A stretch of DNA of 64,000 bases from Shewanella corallii (GTDB lineage: Bacteria > Pseudomonadota > Gammaproteobacteria > Enterobacterales > Shewanellaceae). Location: positions 372,001-436,000 of the forward strand of contig NZ_JAKIKT010000001.1 in the NCBI RefSeq assembly GCF_023349125.1, written 5' to 3'. A program made the translations under genes and the position numbers. Below are positions 45,443 to 54,505 of the stretch, piece after piece (within the stretch, counting starts at the first letter, position 1; each line of letters starts with the position of its first letter). Below the pieces are notes generated by a model. The model was not told the origin of the DNA. It ran no database searches and saw nothing but the letters and a program-made list of their open reading frames with translations.

Positions 45443-45919
45443 TCAGAGTTGAACCAGCTCAGATTGCAGCGCAGGGGTGAGTAAATGTTGCAGTGGGGTG
45501 CCGCAGGGCAGGATGAGATTAGGTACCAGTTCTGCCAGCGGCACCAGCACAAAGGAGCGCTCATTCATACCGTAATGGGGTACAGTCAGTCTTGGCACTT
45601 CAATGATGGCATCGCCATACAGCAGGAGATCCAGATCCAGAGTTCTTGGCCCCCAGCGAACCAGTCTTTGCCGCCCCTGCTCCAGCTCGATGCGCTGCAG
45701 TTCATCCAGCAGTATCAGTGGCTCAAGGTCAGTTTCCAGCGAGGCCACGGCGTTGACATAGTCAGGCTGTTCCACTTCGCCCATAGGTGCAGAGCGGTAG
45801 TAAGAAGAGACGGCAAAGGTATCCGGCTTTGCCAATGTAAACAGCGCCTCACAGGCGCTGTTTAATTGTTGCTCAGGGCTGTCGAGATTAGCGCCCAGTG
45901 CGATAAAGACTCTGGTCAT
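45443..45919 (-). CDS. folK: 6-hydroxymethyl-7,8-dihydropterin pyrophosphokinase
   Basis: Folate synthesis enzyme that transfers pyrophosphate from ATP to the pterin. 158 residues (E. coli 159). Seen: FIALGANLDSPEQQL, YRSAPMGEVEQPDYVNAVASLET near 41, the HPPK signature RWGPRTLDLDLLLYGD near 88, and VPHYGMNERSFVLVPLAEL. Its ATG overlaps the pcnB stop by one base, the same coupling as in enterics. Confidence 0.97.
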   Translation of the reverse strand: MTRVFIALGANLDSPEQQLNSACEALFTLAKPDTFAVSSYYRSAPMGEVEQPDYVNAVASLETDLEPLILLDELQRIELEQGRQRLVRWGPRTLDLDLLLYGDAIIEVPRLTVPHYGMNERSFVLVPLAELVPNLILPCGTPLQHLLTPALQSELVQL

Positions 45920-47340
45920 TAATCTGCCTGAGGCTTGCTGTTTTCGCCATTGCTCTCGCCGGTAGGACGGCGACGACGGCGGGGATTGCGGTTGCGGCGA
46001 CGTGGCGCCTTACCACCGGACTTGGCCAGAGTGGATTTCAGCTCGTCATCTGCGCCAACAAAGGATTGCCACCAGTTGGCACTCTTGGCGACGTTGCCAC
46101 CTTCAGCTTCGCCACGCAATAACAAGAGGTCATAGGCCGCACGGAACTTGGGGCTCTCCTGCAACTTGAATGCACGGGTATTTTGGCTGCGGTCAAATCT
46201 CAGCTGCATCTGCCAGATATCACGGGCAGGCGCAGTAAAACGACGGGGAATGCTGATGGTGCGACACTGGTCTTCCAGTACATCACCCATGGCCGCAAAG
46301 CTGGCATCATACAGGTTCAGTCCGCTTTCATGGGCGATCTCTTCGGCGCGGGTACGCAGTGGATACCACAGCAGCGCGGCGTAGAAGAAGGCCGGAGTCA
46401 CAGGCTTATCCTGTTGCACGCGGGCGTCTGTGTTGCTCATCACCATCTGTACCATACGGGCCAGAGAACCTTTCGGGTTTTCTTTGATGCCGTTGTGCAG
46501 CAGTGGGAACAAAGGCCTGAACAAGCCAAAGTCCTGCATCATATGGTAGTTGGCTTCGCCTTTTCCGGAGAAGAACAGCTTGAGTACTTCTTCATACATA
46601 CGCGCAGCGGGAATATCGCTAAGCAGATGGGCCAGATCACGGATTGGCGCTGCAGTGGCTTCGTCCAGTTGCATATCCAGCTTGGTGGCAAAGCGCACGG
46701 CCCGCAGCATACGGACGGGATCTTCACGGTAGCGTTTTTCAGGATCGCCAATCAGACGCAGTACACCGGCATTCAGATCCTGCAGACCACCGCCATAGCT
46801 GCGGATACTGTAATCACTGATATCGTAATAAAGCGCGTTAACGGTAAAGTCGCGGCGTTCAGCATCTTCATCAATCGAGCCATAGACGTTATCACGCAAC
46901 AGGCGACCCGAGGCATTGGCCTTGGAGGTCTTCTCATTGCCCTGTTCGTGGTGACCACGGAAGGTGGCAACTTCGATAACGTCACGACCAAACACAATGT
47001 GCGCCAGACGGAATCTGCGGCCTACCAGACGACAGTTACGGAATAGCTTTTTAATCTCTTCCGGCGTTGCATTGGTGACTACGTCGAAGTCTTTAGGTTC
47101 CAGGCCCAGCAGGAGATCCCGCACGCCACCGCCCACCAGATAAGCTTTGTAGCCGGACTTGTGCAGTCGGTACAGAACCTTCAGGGCATTCTCGCTAATC
47201 TGTCGACGGGAAATGTTGTGCGCGCTGCGTGGAATAATCTCCAGAGTCAGGCCTGAGTCCAGGGTCTCCAGATCAGGATTGTTTTTACTCTGCGCGTCTT
47301 CAAACAGTTGCTTACAGAATTGGCTGATACGGCGAAAAAT
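45919..47340 (-). CDS. pcnB: Poly(A) polymerase I, with non-canonical ATT start
   Basis: Adds poly(A) tails to RNA 3' ends, promoting decay. 473 residues if started at ATT 47340 (E. coli 465). Nucleotidyltransferase core: LVGGGVRDLLLGLEPKDFDVV, then NCRLVGRRFRLAHI, and ERRDFTVNALYYDI; the C terminus is a very basic tail (APRRRNRNPRRRRR). No ATG, GTG or TTG exists in frame upstream of the GTG inside VGGGVRD, which would cut off the N terminus needed for the fold. The frame extends to ATT followed by TTT, giving MFRRISQFCKQL, which matches E. coli MFTRVANFCRKV; E. coli pcnB is known to start at AUU. GAGGTG lies four bases upstream. Confidence 0.94.
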   Translation of the reverse strand: MFRRISQFCKQLFEDAQSKNNPDLETLDSGLTLEIIPRSAHNISRRQISENALKVLYRLHKSGYKAYLVGGGVRDLLLGLEPKDFDVVTNATPEEIKKLFRNCRLVGRRFRLAHIVFGRDVIEVATFRGHHEQGNEKTSKANASGRLLRDNVYGSIDEDAERRDFTVNALYYDISDYSIRSYGGGLQDLNAGVLRLIGDPEKRYREDPVRMLRAVRFATKLDMQLDEATAAPIRDLAHLLSDIPAARMYEEVLKLFFSGKGEANYHMMQDFGLFRPLFPLLHNGIKENPKGSLARMVQMVMSNTDARVQQDKPVTPAFFYAALLWYPLRTRAEEIAHESGLNLYDASFAAMGDVLEDQCRTISIPRRFTAPARDIWQMQLRFDRSQNTRAFKLQESPKFRAAYDLLLLRGEAEGGNVAKSANWWQSFVGADDELKSTLAKSGGKAPRRRNRNPRRRRRPTGESNGENSKPQAD

Positions 47341-47435
47341 GGGACACCTCGGAACGATAACTGTAATAGGTTAAAATCTGGCGGCTATTCTATACCAAAT
47401 GCCGCAGGATGAGTATATGCACTGGCAGGCGTGCG

Positions 47436-48314
47436 TCAGTCCGGATTCAGCAGAATTTCACGCTGTCTGGGTAAGTTGCTCAGGTCGAATTGGGATACAG
47501 CCTGCGCCAGCATAAGTCTGACATCTGATTCTGTTGCTACCGGTTGTTGCCCCAAAAAGGCTAATGCTGCCTGCAGTGCTTTCTGAGGCGATTTGGGATC
47601 AACAGGTGTAGCGTGGTTTTGTTTTGACAGCTTAAACCCAGGTTCCAGGCTGGCCAGTGGCAGGTGTAACCAGGTCGGCTGCTGCAATCCAAACTGTTGA
47701 TACAGACTGATTTGTCTGACCGTGGCTTCCAGCAAATCCGCTCCCCGTACCACTTCTGTTATCCCCTGGAAGGCATCATCCATCACCACAGCCAGTTGAT
47801 ACGCGTACAAACCATCACTGCGCTTGATAATAAAATCTTCACCGGCAAAGGCCTGGTCTGTCGTCACTTCACCCATCAGCTGGTCGTCGAAGCGGGCAAC
47901 TGCGGCCTGATTGCGGATACGAATAGCCCCCTGCTTAAGCGGCTCAATCAGGCGGCCACAGCGACCATCATAGGTGCCACCCATAGCTTTAATCTGTTTA
48001 CGGGTGCACTGACAGTAATAGGCCTGCTCGTCTGCCAACAAATGTTGCAGATAGGCTTCATAGGCGTCCAGTCTCTGGCTTTGATACAGCACATTGCCAT
48101 CCCACTCCAGACCAAAACGCTCGAGAGTATAGAGAATATCATCGGCGGCACCAGGGACTTCTCTGGGGGGATCTATATCTTCGACTCGGAGCAGCCACTG
48201 ACCATTTTGCGAGCGCGCACGCAGATAGCTGCCCAAAGCGGCAACCAGTGAACCAAAATGAAGTGAGCCTGAGGGGGACGGCGCGAAACGGCCGACATAG
48301 GACGTGTTATTCAA
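47436..48314 (-). CDS. gluQ: Glutamyl-Q tRNA(Asp) synthetase
   Basis: Truncated GluRS paralogue that attaches glutamate to queuosine in tRNA(Asp). Class I motifs: YVGRFAPSPSGSLHFGSL with HIGH-equivalent HFGS, RVEDIDPPREVPGAADDIL, the zinc-type ligands in YYCQCTRKQI and GRCGR, and the KLSKQNHA loop (KMSKS-like). No anticodon-binding domain. About 292 residues from TTG 48314, which gives the same Y-[IV]-G-R-F spacing as E. coli (MTDTQYIGRF); a longer frame reaches GTG 48359 but overlaps a hairpin after dksA. It follows dksA in the same direction. Confidence 0.92.
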   Translation of the reverse strand: MNNTSYVGRFAPSPSGSLHFGSLVAALGSYLRARSQNGQWLLRVEDIDPPREVPGAADDILYTLERFGLEWDGNVLYQSQRLDAYEAYLQHLLADEQAYYCQCTRKQIKAMGGTYDGRCGRLIEPLKQGAIRIRNQAAVARFDDQLMGEVTTDQAFAGEDFIIKRSDGLYAYQLAVVMDDAFQGITEVVRGADLLEATVRQISLYQQFGLQQPTWLHLPLASLEPGFKLSKQNHATPVDPKSPQKALQAALAFLGQQPVATESDVRLMLAQAVSQFDLSNLPRQREILLNPD

Positions 48315-48371
48315 AATATGCTGCTCAACCACGCAGCCAGGGCGGGCACAAACCCGCACCTGAGGCAGGCA

Positions 48372-48815
48372 TTAGCCCGCCATCTGCTTTTCTTTGATCT
48401 CTGCCAGAGTTTTGCAGTCGATACAAAGGTCGGCGGTTGGTCGCGCTTCAAGGCGACGGATGCCGATTTCAATACCGCAAGAGTCACAGAAGCCGAAATC
48501 ATCGTCTTCAATATTCTGCAGTGTCTTCTCAATCTTTTTAATCAGCTTACGCTCGCGGTCACGGGCACGCAGTTCCAGACTGAATTCCTCTTCCTGAGCT
48601 GCACGGTCAACTGGATCAGGGAAGTTTGCGGCTTCATCCTGCATGTGGTTAACGGTACGATCCACTTCTTCACGCAGCTGATTACGCCAGGCTTCCAGTA
48701 TCTTCTTGAAGTGAGCCAGTTGCAGCTCGTTCATGTACTCCTCGCCAGGTTTTTCCTGGTACGGATCTACACCTGCGATAGCGAGAACGCCAAGTTTTTT
48801 AGTGCCTTCAGGCAT
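48372..48815 (-). CDS. dksA: RNA polymerase-binding transcription factor DksA
   Basis: Binds the RNA polymerase secondary channel and works with ppGpp to control rRNA and amino acid promoters. 147 residues (E. coli 151). Coiled-coil with the tip residues DxxDxA in [14 protein letters not shown] near 66-79, and the C4 zinc finger C-x2-C-x17-C-x2-C ([20 protein letters not shown] followed by DLCIDC). GGAGATG-type ribosome site precedes the ATG. It leads the gluQ-pcnB-folK series, as in E. coli. A GCGGG/CCCGC hairpin follows its stop. Confidence 0.98.
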   Translation of the reverse strand: MPEGTKKLGVLAIAGVDPYQEKPGEEYMNELQLAHFKKILEAWRNQLREEVDRTVNHMQDEAANFPDPVDRAAQEEEFSLELRARDRERKLIKKIEKTLQNIEDDDFGFCDSCGIEIGIRRLEARPTADLCIDCKTLAEIKEKQMAG

Positions 48816-48976
48816 AACGCATCTCCTGTCATCAATTGCGTTGTAGGGCGTCTAAATCAGAACGGCCGCTATCTATATCAGAAAGAACCCACCTAGGCAA
48901 ATCTTTCTCATTTGCATGAATGAATTCTTTGACTATGTCCGCTAATTACTGGAATTTCAAATTTTATGCTGCAAAT

Positions 48977-49681
48977 TTATAGCAGTACATCGCACGGAAA
49001 GCGTATTTCGCTGCAACTCTCTGTCAGGTCAACACGGTATGCCAGAACCTCAACACCCGCATCCACCGCCTGCTTACAAAGTTCGGCGTAGGCTGGATCG
49101 ATATGCGCTGCCGGCGCCACCTTATATATGCCGGTATGTTGCACAATAAACAGCAATACGGCGCGTTTGCCCTGAGCGACCATTTGCATTAATTCCCGCA
49201 GATGTTTCTGTCCTCTGGTGGTAACCGCATCCGGGAAATAACCGCAATCATCCTCTTTTAACGTGCAGCTTTTGATTTCTATATAACAATCTGCTTTATC
49301 TTTATCAGTTAACAGAATATCTATCCGACTGTTTTCTTCTCCATATCTGACTTCCCGCGACAGTTTTGCGTATCCGGCAAGCTCAGGAATTACACCTGTT
49401 TGTATTGCTTCCTCAGCAAGGGCATTGGCCCGCCCGGTATTAATGCCGATAAGCTCCTTGTCCGGAGTTTGCATGATTTCCCAGGTACAGGGGTATTTAC
49501 GCTTGGGGTTGTCGGAGCGGGAGAACCAGACGGTTTCACCGGGAAACAAGCAGTTTTTCATCGAGCCTGTGTTGGGGCAGTGAATAGTGATCTCGCTGCC
49601 ATCGGCCAATTGCACATCGGCAAGAAATCGCTTGTAGCGTTTCAGTAGTTTGCCCTGTTCCAGTGGTGGTGAAAATTGCAT
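48977..49681 (-). CDS. sfsA: SfsA family DNA-binding/nuclease-fold protein
   Basis: Named for sugar fermentation stimulation; family members have an OB-like N-terminal DNA-binding part and a nuclease-like core. 234 residues from ATG 49681, exactly the E. coli length. Motifs: [33 protein letters not shown] near 46, SRIDILL, and YIEIKSCTL near 141 followed by [17 protein letters not shown]. An in-frame ATG at 49738 adds 19 residues with no ribosome site. It sits between dksA and the divergent pepB. Confidence 0.95.
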   Translation of the reverse strand: MQFSPPLEQGKLLKRYKRFLADVQLADGSEITIHCPNTGSMKNCLFPGETVWFSRSDNPKRKYPCTWEIMQTPDKELIGINTGRANALAEEAIQTGVIPELAGYAKLSREVRYGEENSRIDILLTDKDKADCYIEIKSCTLKEDDCGYFPDAVTTRGQKHLRELMQMVAQGKRAVLLFIVQHTGIYKVAPAAHIDPAYAELCKQAVDAGVEVLAYRVDLTESCSEIRFPCDVLL

Positions 49682-49815
49682 GGATTCGTTCCCGGAAATG
49701 AAAAGGCTACAGGCTAACAAGATACTGATTTCAGTCAATCCTTCGACTTGGTTCGTTACTGGGGGAGATGTACACTGGAGGAAAACTGTATCCCAAGAAG
49801 CAACAAGGAATCTCG

Positions 49816-51093
49816 ATGATGGAACTTATGCTGGTCAACCTGACCGAAGAAGCACCCCAGGCCAGCTGGGGAAAAGCTGATGTAACCTTTGCCGGAAGCT
49901 CCGCTTTTATTCATATTTCTGCTTCACTGCCATTACTGCAAATCCAAAAGGCGGCGCGCAAGCTTCGCAGCCTGGGAGTTAACCGTATCCAGTTGGGCGG
50001 AGATTTGTGGGATCTGGACTCTCAATGGGCCTTTGCCCAGGGGGTTGTTGACCCGAAAATGGATTATGAACTGCACTGGTGTGGTGATGAGCAGACCCAG
50101 CAAACCCTGACTCAGCGACTGACCTGTGCCAATTTTGCCCGCCAGTTGATTAACGAAACCCCGGAGAACCTTTCTCCTGTGAAGCTGGCGCTGACGGCGG
50201 CGCACTGGTTACAGGATTTGGCCAACGACCATATCAGCTATCGTATTGTGGAAGGTGAAGCCCTGCTGGCAGAGCAATGGGTGGGTATCCATGCTGTAGG
50301 ACGCGGCAGTGAGCGCCCTCCTGTGCTGCTGGAGCTGGACTACAACCCGCTGGGTGAAGACGCACCTGTCTCTGCCGCCCTGGTAGGTAAGGGCATAACC
50401 TTTGATTCCGGTGGCTACAGCATTAAGTCTTCAGAAGGCATGCTGGGCATGAAGTGCGACATGGGCGGTGCAGCCACAGTGACCGCTGCGTTGGGCCTGG
50501 CTATTCATCAGGGCCTGAACAAGCGGGTTAAGTTGTACCTGTGTTGTGCAGAGAACCTGATCAGTGGTCATGCCTACAAGCTGGGTGACATTCTGACCTA
50601 CAAAAATGGTGTCACAGTTGAAGTGGTGAATACTGATGCTGAAGGCCGTCTGGTATTGGCTGATGGCCTGCAGGCTGCCAGTGAATCCGGTGCACCTTTG
50701 ATTATTGATGCCGCCACACTGACCGGTGCTGCGCTGATGGCTGTCGGTAAGATGTATAACGCGGTATTCTCTCCTCAGCCTGAAGTGCTTGAACTGGCCC
50801 GTACCAAGGCATCCTCTGTGGGTGAACGGGTTTGGCCATTGCCGCTGGATCCCTGGCATCTGGAAGCTTGTCCATCAGCTTATGCTGATACCGCCAATAG
50901 CCGTGCGGTAAAAGGTGGCGGTCCGGGTGGTGCTTCCAATGCAGCTGCCTTCCTGTCTCGCTTTGTCAGCCCGGATGCACAGTGGCTGCATATGGATATC
51001 GCTTCCTCTTTTGAAGATACCGCAGGCCCCATGTGGAGCGCCGGTGCAACTGCGCACGGCGTGTTGACTGTGGCTGAGCTGATTAAAGACTGA
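49816..51093 (+). CDS. pepB: Aminopeptidase B, M17 leucyl aminopeptidase family
   Basis: Cytosolic two-metal aminopeptidase active late in peptide breakdown. 425 residues from ATG 49816 (AAGGAA upstream), against 427 in E. coli PepB, with close similarity throughout: [40 protein letters not shown], the metal site [14 protein letters not shown] near 205, KCDMGGAAT and the M17 signature [14 protein letters not shown] near 286. Active-site Lys, Arg, Asp and Glu residues are intact. An earlier in-frame start at 49768 is less likely. In E. coli pepB lies elsewhere (isc region), so this placement is lineage-specific. Confidence 0.95.
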   Translation: MMELMLVNLTEEAPQASWGKADVTFAGSSAFIHISASLPLLQIQKAARKLRSLGVNRIQLGGDLWDLDSQWAFAQGVVDPKMDYELHWCGDEQTQQTLTQRLTCANFARQLINETPENLSPVKLALTAAHWLQDLANDHISYRIVEGEALLAEQWVGIHAVGRGSERPPVLLELDYNPLGEDAPVSAALVGKGITFDSGGYSIKSSEGMLGMKCDMGGAATVTAALGLAIHQGLNKRVKLYLCCAENLISGHAYKLGDILTYKNGVTVEVVNTDAEGRLVLADGLQAASESGAPLIIDAATLTGAALMAVGKMYNAVFSPQPEVLELARTKASSVGERVWPLPLDPWHLEACPSAYADTANSRAVKGGGPGGASNAAAFLSRFVSPDAQWLHMDIASSFEDTAGPMWSAGATAHGVLTVAELIKD

Positions 51094-51113
51094 TAGCGCT
51101 TAAGCCAACACAG

Positions 51114-51139
51114 AAACCGCCGTTTATCGGCGGTTTTTT
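51114..51139 (+). terminator. Terminator of pepB
   Basis: Stem AAACCGCCG / CGGCGGTTT with TTTAT loop and seven-T run. Confidence 0.85.
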
Positions 51140-51172
51140 TATGCTTTCAAATAAGGAAGGTCGGAGGGAAAT

Positions 51173-51667
51173 ATGGAGATTATCAAGGCGTCCAGAGAGG
51201 ATGCGCTTTGCTGTTATGAGCTAAGAAGAGAAGCCATTCTTTATGGATGTCGGGGACACTATGCTGACGAAGATCTTGAGAAATGGGTTTCGGGTGACAT
51301 GCCTGAATGGTTTAAGGAGGTCGTCGAGCAGCACTTCTACCTGATAAGACTGGACTATGAGTATGTCGCCACAGGTTTTCTGGACGAAGAAAACAGCTTG
51401 CTGGAAGCGATATTTGTCAAACCTGCCGCCATGGGCAAAGGTGTTGGGCGAGCAATGGTCAGGCACCTGGAAGGGATAGCGCTAAGCAAAGGATTTACAG
51501 AACTTGGATTGGAAGCAACATTAAACGCCGCTCCTTTTTATCGCTCTTGCGGTTACGGTGGTGCAGAGCGCGAGCAGGCATCCGTGTATCACTCACCCAA
51601 AGGTGTATCCCTGGCCAGCGTGAGAATGAGTAAATTGCTTAGTGCGACAACGGCCAGCTCTGAATAA
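51173..51667 (+). CDS. GNAT-family N-acetyltransferase
   Basis: 164-residue acetyltransferase fold. The acetyl-CoA site reads EAIFVKPAAMGKGVGRAMVRHLEGIA near 83-108 (Q/R-x-x-G-x-G/A type), and a GLEATLNAAPFYRSCGYGG end near 120-140 carries the usual FYxxxGF-like strand. GGAGGG precedes the ATG. Substrate unknown. The last 29 bases overlap the 3' end of the convergent thpR gene. Confidence 0.9.
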   Translation: MEIIKASREDALCCYELRREAILYGCRGHYADEDLEKWVSGDMPEWFKEVVEQHFYLIRLDYEYVATGFLDEENSLLEAIFVKPAAMGKGVGRAMVRHLEGIALSKGFTELGLEATLNAAPFYRSCGYGGAEREQASVYHSPKGVSLASVRMSKLLSATTASSE

Positions 51668-52151
51668 TGTCGTATTGCACTCCACTGCCCGGGTTGTAAG
51701 AGTGATAAAGGTACAGTTCAGTTGGCTTCAATATGATGGGGGAAGCTGAGATCTCCGGGGGTAAACCTCTGGCCTTACGGCTCAGGGTGATATGAGGTGT
51801 GTAACTGTACTCACTGGCAGTCAGCCCCAGCGCTTTGACCAGGTCCTGAGTAGTGGAGGCCATAGCTTGCAGGCCGGAATCCATGGCCTTACCGCTCAGG
51901 CAGAGAATTCTGGGTCCGGGCCAGTGACTTAAGGTATCCAGAGTCACTTTGAATTGCGGTCTGTCCATCTCCCCTACAGTATTTTTCAATATCGCTTCCT
52001 GCCGCAGGTCGAGCATACCGAAAAAAGCCAGCGTCATATGCAGGTTTGCCTGAGGAACAGGTTGTCCCCAGGGGGCACAATTCTGCTGTAGCTGTTGCAG
52101 TGTCTGCGTTTGTGCTTCAGAAGGCGCGAATCCAAGAAAAAGTCGTTTCAT
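51639..52151 (-). CDS. thpR: RNA 2',3'-cyclic phosphodiesterase (2'-5' RNA ligase)
   Basis: 2H phosphoesterase that opens 2',3'-cyclic phosphates or joins 2'-5' RNA ends. 170 residues (E. coli ThpR/LigT 176). Two HxTx motifs are intact: HMTLAFFG near 38 and HITLSRKA near 122. The start MKRLFLGF is typical of the family. It is convergent with the GNAT gene and overlaps it by 29 bases. Position between sfsA and hrpB matches E. coli order. Confidence 0.93.
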   Translation of the reverse strand: MKRLFLGFAPSEAQTQTLQQLQQNCAPWGQPVPQANLHMTLAFFGMLDLRQEAILKNTVGEMDRPQFKVTLDTLSHWPGPRILCLSGKAMDSGLQAMASTTQDLVKALGLTASEYSYTPHITLSRKARGLPPEISASPIILKPTELYLYHSYNPGSGVQYDIIQSWPLSH

Positions 52152-52237
52152 TTAAATCGCTAAATCAGGGCTATCTGCTGAAAATCTTATTCTATCCTTA
52201 TAAATGATTATTCTGGAGGGACAAAGGAAATGCCTAC

Positions 52238-54430
52238 ATGCCCGCAGTAAACAGTACTCCTCTGCAGCAAGCCCTGGTCGATATTTTCAGCGATGCACCT
52301 TTGGTGACTCTGGAGCAGAATGTAGACAGAGCGCTGATTGCCATCACTCAGCAGTTACATTGTGGTGGAGTCTTTGTTCTCAGCTCAGATTTTTCCGGCA
52401 AAGGGATCCGCCCCCGCAATCTATACGTGAAGGCTGGTGCCGGAATGGCCTCCAACAAGGACTGGCCGCTGGCGCGCATGCCTTTCTTTCGTCGCCAGAT
52501 CAGAACTCCAAAGCTGCTGAATTTTCCTGACATTAATGAGTTACCAGCGGATGCCAGGCAGGAGAAACAGTTCCTGCGGGAGCAAAGAGTAAAAAGTCTG
52601 TTGGTGCTTCCCCCGCTGGTGTTTGGTGAAACCCGCATAGCGGTGGGGGCAGTCAACTATGAGCAACCCAGGCAGTGGGATGACAGCTTTATATCTGAGC
52701 TGCAACACGCCCAGGCTCTGATTGGTGCGGCGATGGAGCTGACCCGTATTGCCAGAGCCCTGCTGCAAAGTGAGCGCCGTTATCAGGAGTTGTTTAATCA
52801 ATTGCCCCTGGCCTGTGGTGTATTGGATGCCAGCGACAGGCTTACCATGCTCAACCATGTGGCCAGAATGAATATGCCGCTGACTGAGGAACACTCCATT
52901 TACGAGTTGGTCAGTGAGGAAAAGCACGAAGTGTTGAGGGACACCATCCAGATTGTGCGGGAGGGCAGGTTATCTCAGGCCTGGTGCGAACTGCCTATTG
53001 TGGCTAGGCAAAATACACGTCACTGGTTGAAACTCAACTTCAGCCGCATGCAGGACAGCGATAATCTGGTGATTATGGCGGAAGATGTCAGTGAGCAGCA
53101 CAGGCTGGCTGATGAGCTGTCGTTTCATGCCAATTACGACACTTTGACTGGCTTGCCCAATCGACTGCATTTTGAAGCCATGCTGGAAAAGCTGCTTAGT
53201 CGTGATGAGCAAGTGCCTGTATGCATTGCCTTTCTGGATCTTGACCAGTTTCAGGTGATCAACAATATCAGCGACCATATCGCCGGTGACAAACTCCTGT
53301 GTCAAATCGCGATGCGTTTGAAACAGCTGGTGCGGAAAGGGGATATTGTCGCCAGGTTGGGGGGAGATGAGTTTGGCATCTTGATGCATTACTGCAATCC
53401 CGAATCCGCCAAGACCATAGCAAAACGTATTTGTCAGCAGGTCGAGTCCCATGAGTTTGAATGGGAAGGACGCCAGCACAGAATCACGGCCAGCATGGGG
53501 TTGGCTATGTTGGCGCAGGATGCTCAGGATATCTACAGCGTGATGACCCAGGCCGACGTTGCCTGTCGACTGGCGAAAAATGAAGGCCGTAATGGCTGGC
53601 AGTTTTACAACGCATCAGATCAGCGAATGAATCGCCTGTTCAGTGAAATGCTGGCATCGGTGGATATTGTCGGCGCCCTGGCCGAAAACCAGTTTGAACT
53701 CTATTTCCAGACTATTGCTCCGCTGTTGCAGGATGAGTCCGGACTGCATCTGGAAATATTACTGCGCCTGCCAAGAGAGAACGGTGAGATGTTGTCACCG
53801 GCATTGTTTTTACCTGCTGCTGAGCAGTACAACCTGGCATCCAAAGTTGATCACTGGGTGGTCGACAACCTGCTGAACTGGGCTACGGCCAACCCGGATA
53901 TCTGGCAGCAGTTGGCGCTGGTTTCGGTGAACCTGTCGGCTACCTCGCTTCAAGATCAGGAGTTTATGACCTGGCTTGAACTCAGATTGATGAGTGAGCC
54001 GCAACTGGTGGACAGACTCTGCTTCGAGATAACCGAAACCGCCGCCGTCAGCCAGATAGAGCTGGCGACCGCCCTGATTGACCTGCTCAAGCCCCTTGGC
54101 TGTAAGCTGGCGCTGGATGATTTTGGCTCCGGCTTCTCGAGTTTTGCCTATCTGAAAGAGTTGGATGTGGATTTTGTCAAAATTGATGGTCAGTTTGTTC
54201 GCCAGGTTTGTGCCAATGCCAAAGATAAGGCGATTGTGAACGCTATTTGCCAACTTTCCCGGGACATGCATTTTCAGACCATTGCTGAATTTGTTGAGAA
54301 TCAGGAGATCAGCGAACTGCTTGGCGCGATTGGTGTGGATTATGTGCAGGGCTACGCAGTGTCTCAGCCTTGTCCTCTGCATGAGCTGGAAAACAGCCTT
54401 GGTCAGGGAGACAGGAACATCAGTGCCTGA
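52238..54430 (+). CDS. GAF-PAS-GGDEF-EAL cyclic-di-GMP protein
   Basis: 730-residue cytoplasmic signalling protein. Order: GAF-like domain about 25-175, PAS about 182-290, GGDEF about 300-455 with an intact ARLGGDEFGIL site, and EAL about 470-725. The EAL signature is EILLRL; the other catalytic positions (Asn in SVNLSATS, Glu in EITET, Asp pair in LDDFGSGFSS, Lys in VKIDG, Glu in AEFVE and Gln in YVQGYAVSQP) are kept. So both synthesis and hydrolysis of c-di-GMP are possible; which dominates is unknown. No membrane helix. It interrupts the thpR-hrpB order seen in E. coli. Ribosome site is weak (AGGAAATGCC). Confidence 0.93.
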   Translation: MPAVNSTPLQQALVDIFSDAPLVTLEQNVDRALIAITQQLHCGGVFVLSSDFSGKGIRPRNLYVKAGAGMASNKDWPLARMPFFRRQIRTPKLLNFPDINELPADARQEKQFLREQRVKSLLVLPPLVFGETRIAVGAVNYEQPRQWDDSFISELQHAQALIGAAMELTRIARALLQSERRYQELFNQLPLACGVLDASDRLTMLNHVARMNMPLTEEHSIYELVSEEKHEVLRDTIQIVREGRLSQAWCELPIVARQNTRHWLKLNFSRMQDSDNLVIMAEDVSEQHRLADELSFHANYDTLTGLPNRLHFEAMLEKLLSRDEQVPVCIAFLDLDQFQVINNISDHIAGDKLLCQIAMRLKQLVRKGDIVARLGGDEFGILMHYCNPESAKTIAKRICQQVESHEFEWEGRQHRITASMGLAMLAQDAQDIYSVMTQADVACRLAKNEGRNGWQFYNASDQRMNRLFSEMLASVDIVGALAENQFELYFQTIAPLLQDESGLHLEILLRLPRENGEMLSPALFLPAAEQYNLASKVDHWVVDNLLNWATANPDIWQQLALVSVNLSATSLQDQEFMTWLELRLMSEPQLVDRLCFEITETAAVSQIELATALIDLLKPLGCKLALDDFGSGFSSFAYLKELDVDFVKIDGQFVRQVCANAKDKAIVNAICQLSRDMHFQTIAEFVENQEISELLGAIGVDYVQGYAVSQPCPLHELENSLGQGDRNISA

Positions 54431-54505
54431 GGGCGCAGGTTGGACTTGCCTGTGTCTTCCTTAGTAAACTGGCGCTACTTTTCAGCGCCTTTATGATGTT
54501 CTGCC

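Noticed and set aside
45919..47136. pcnB started at the internal GTG 47136
   Set aside because: That would remove the N-terminal part of the nucleotidyltransferase fold, including the LVGGGVRD strand start; the ATT-start frame matches E. coli.
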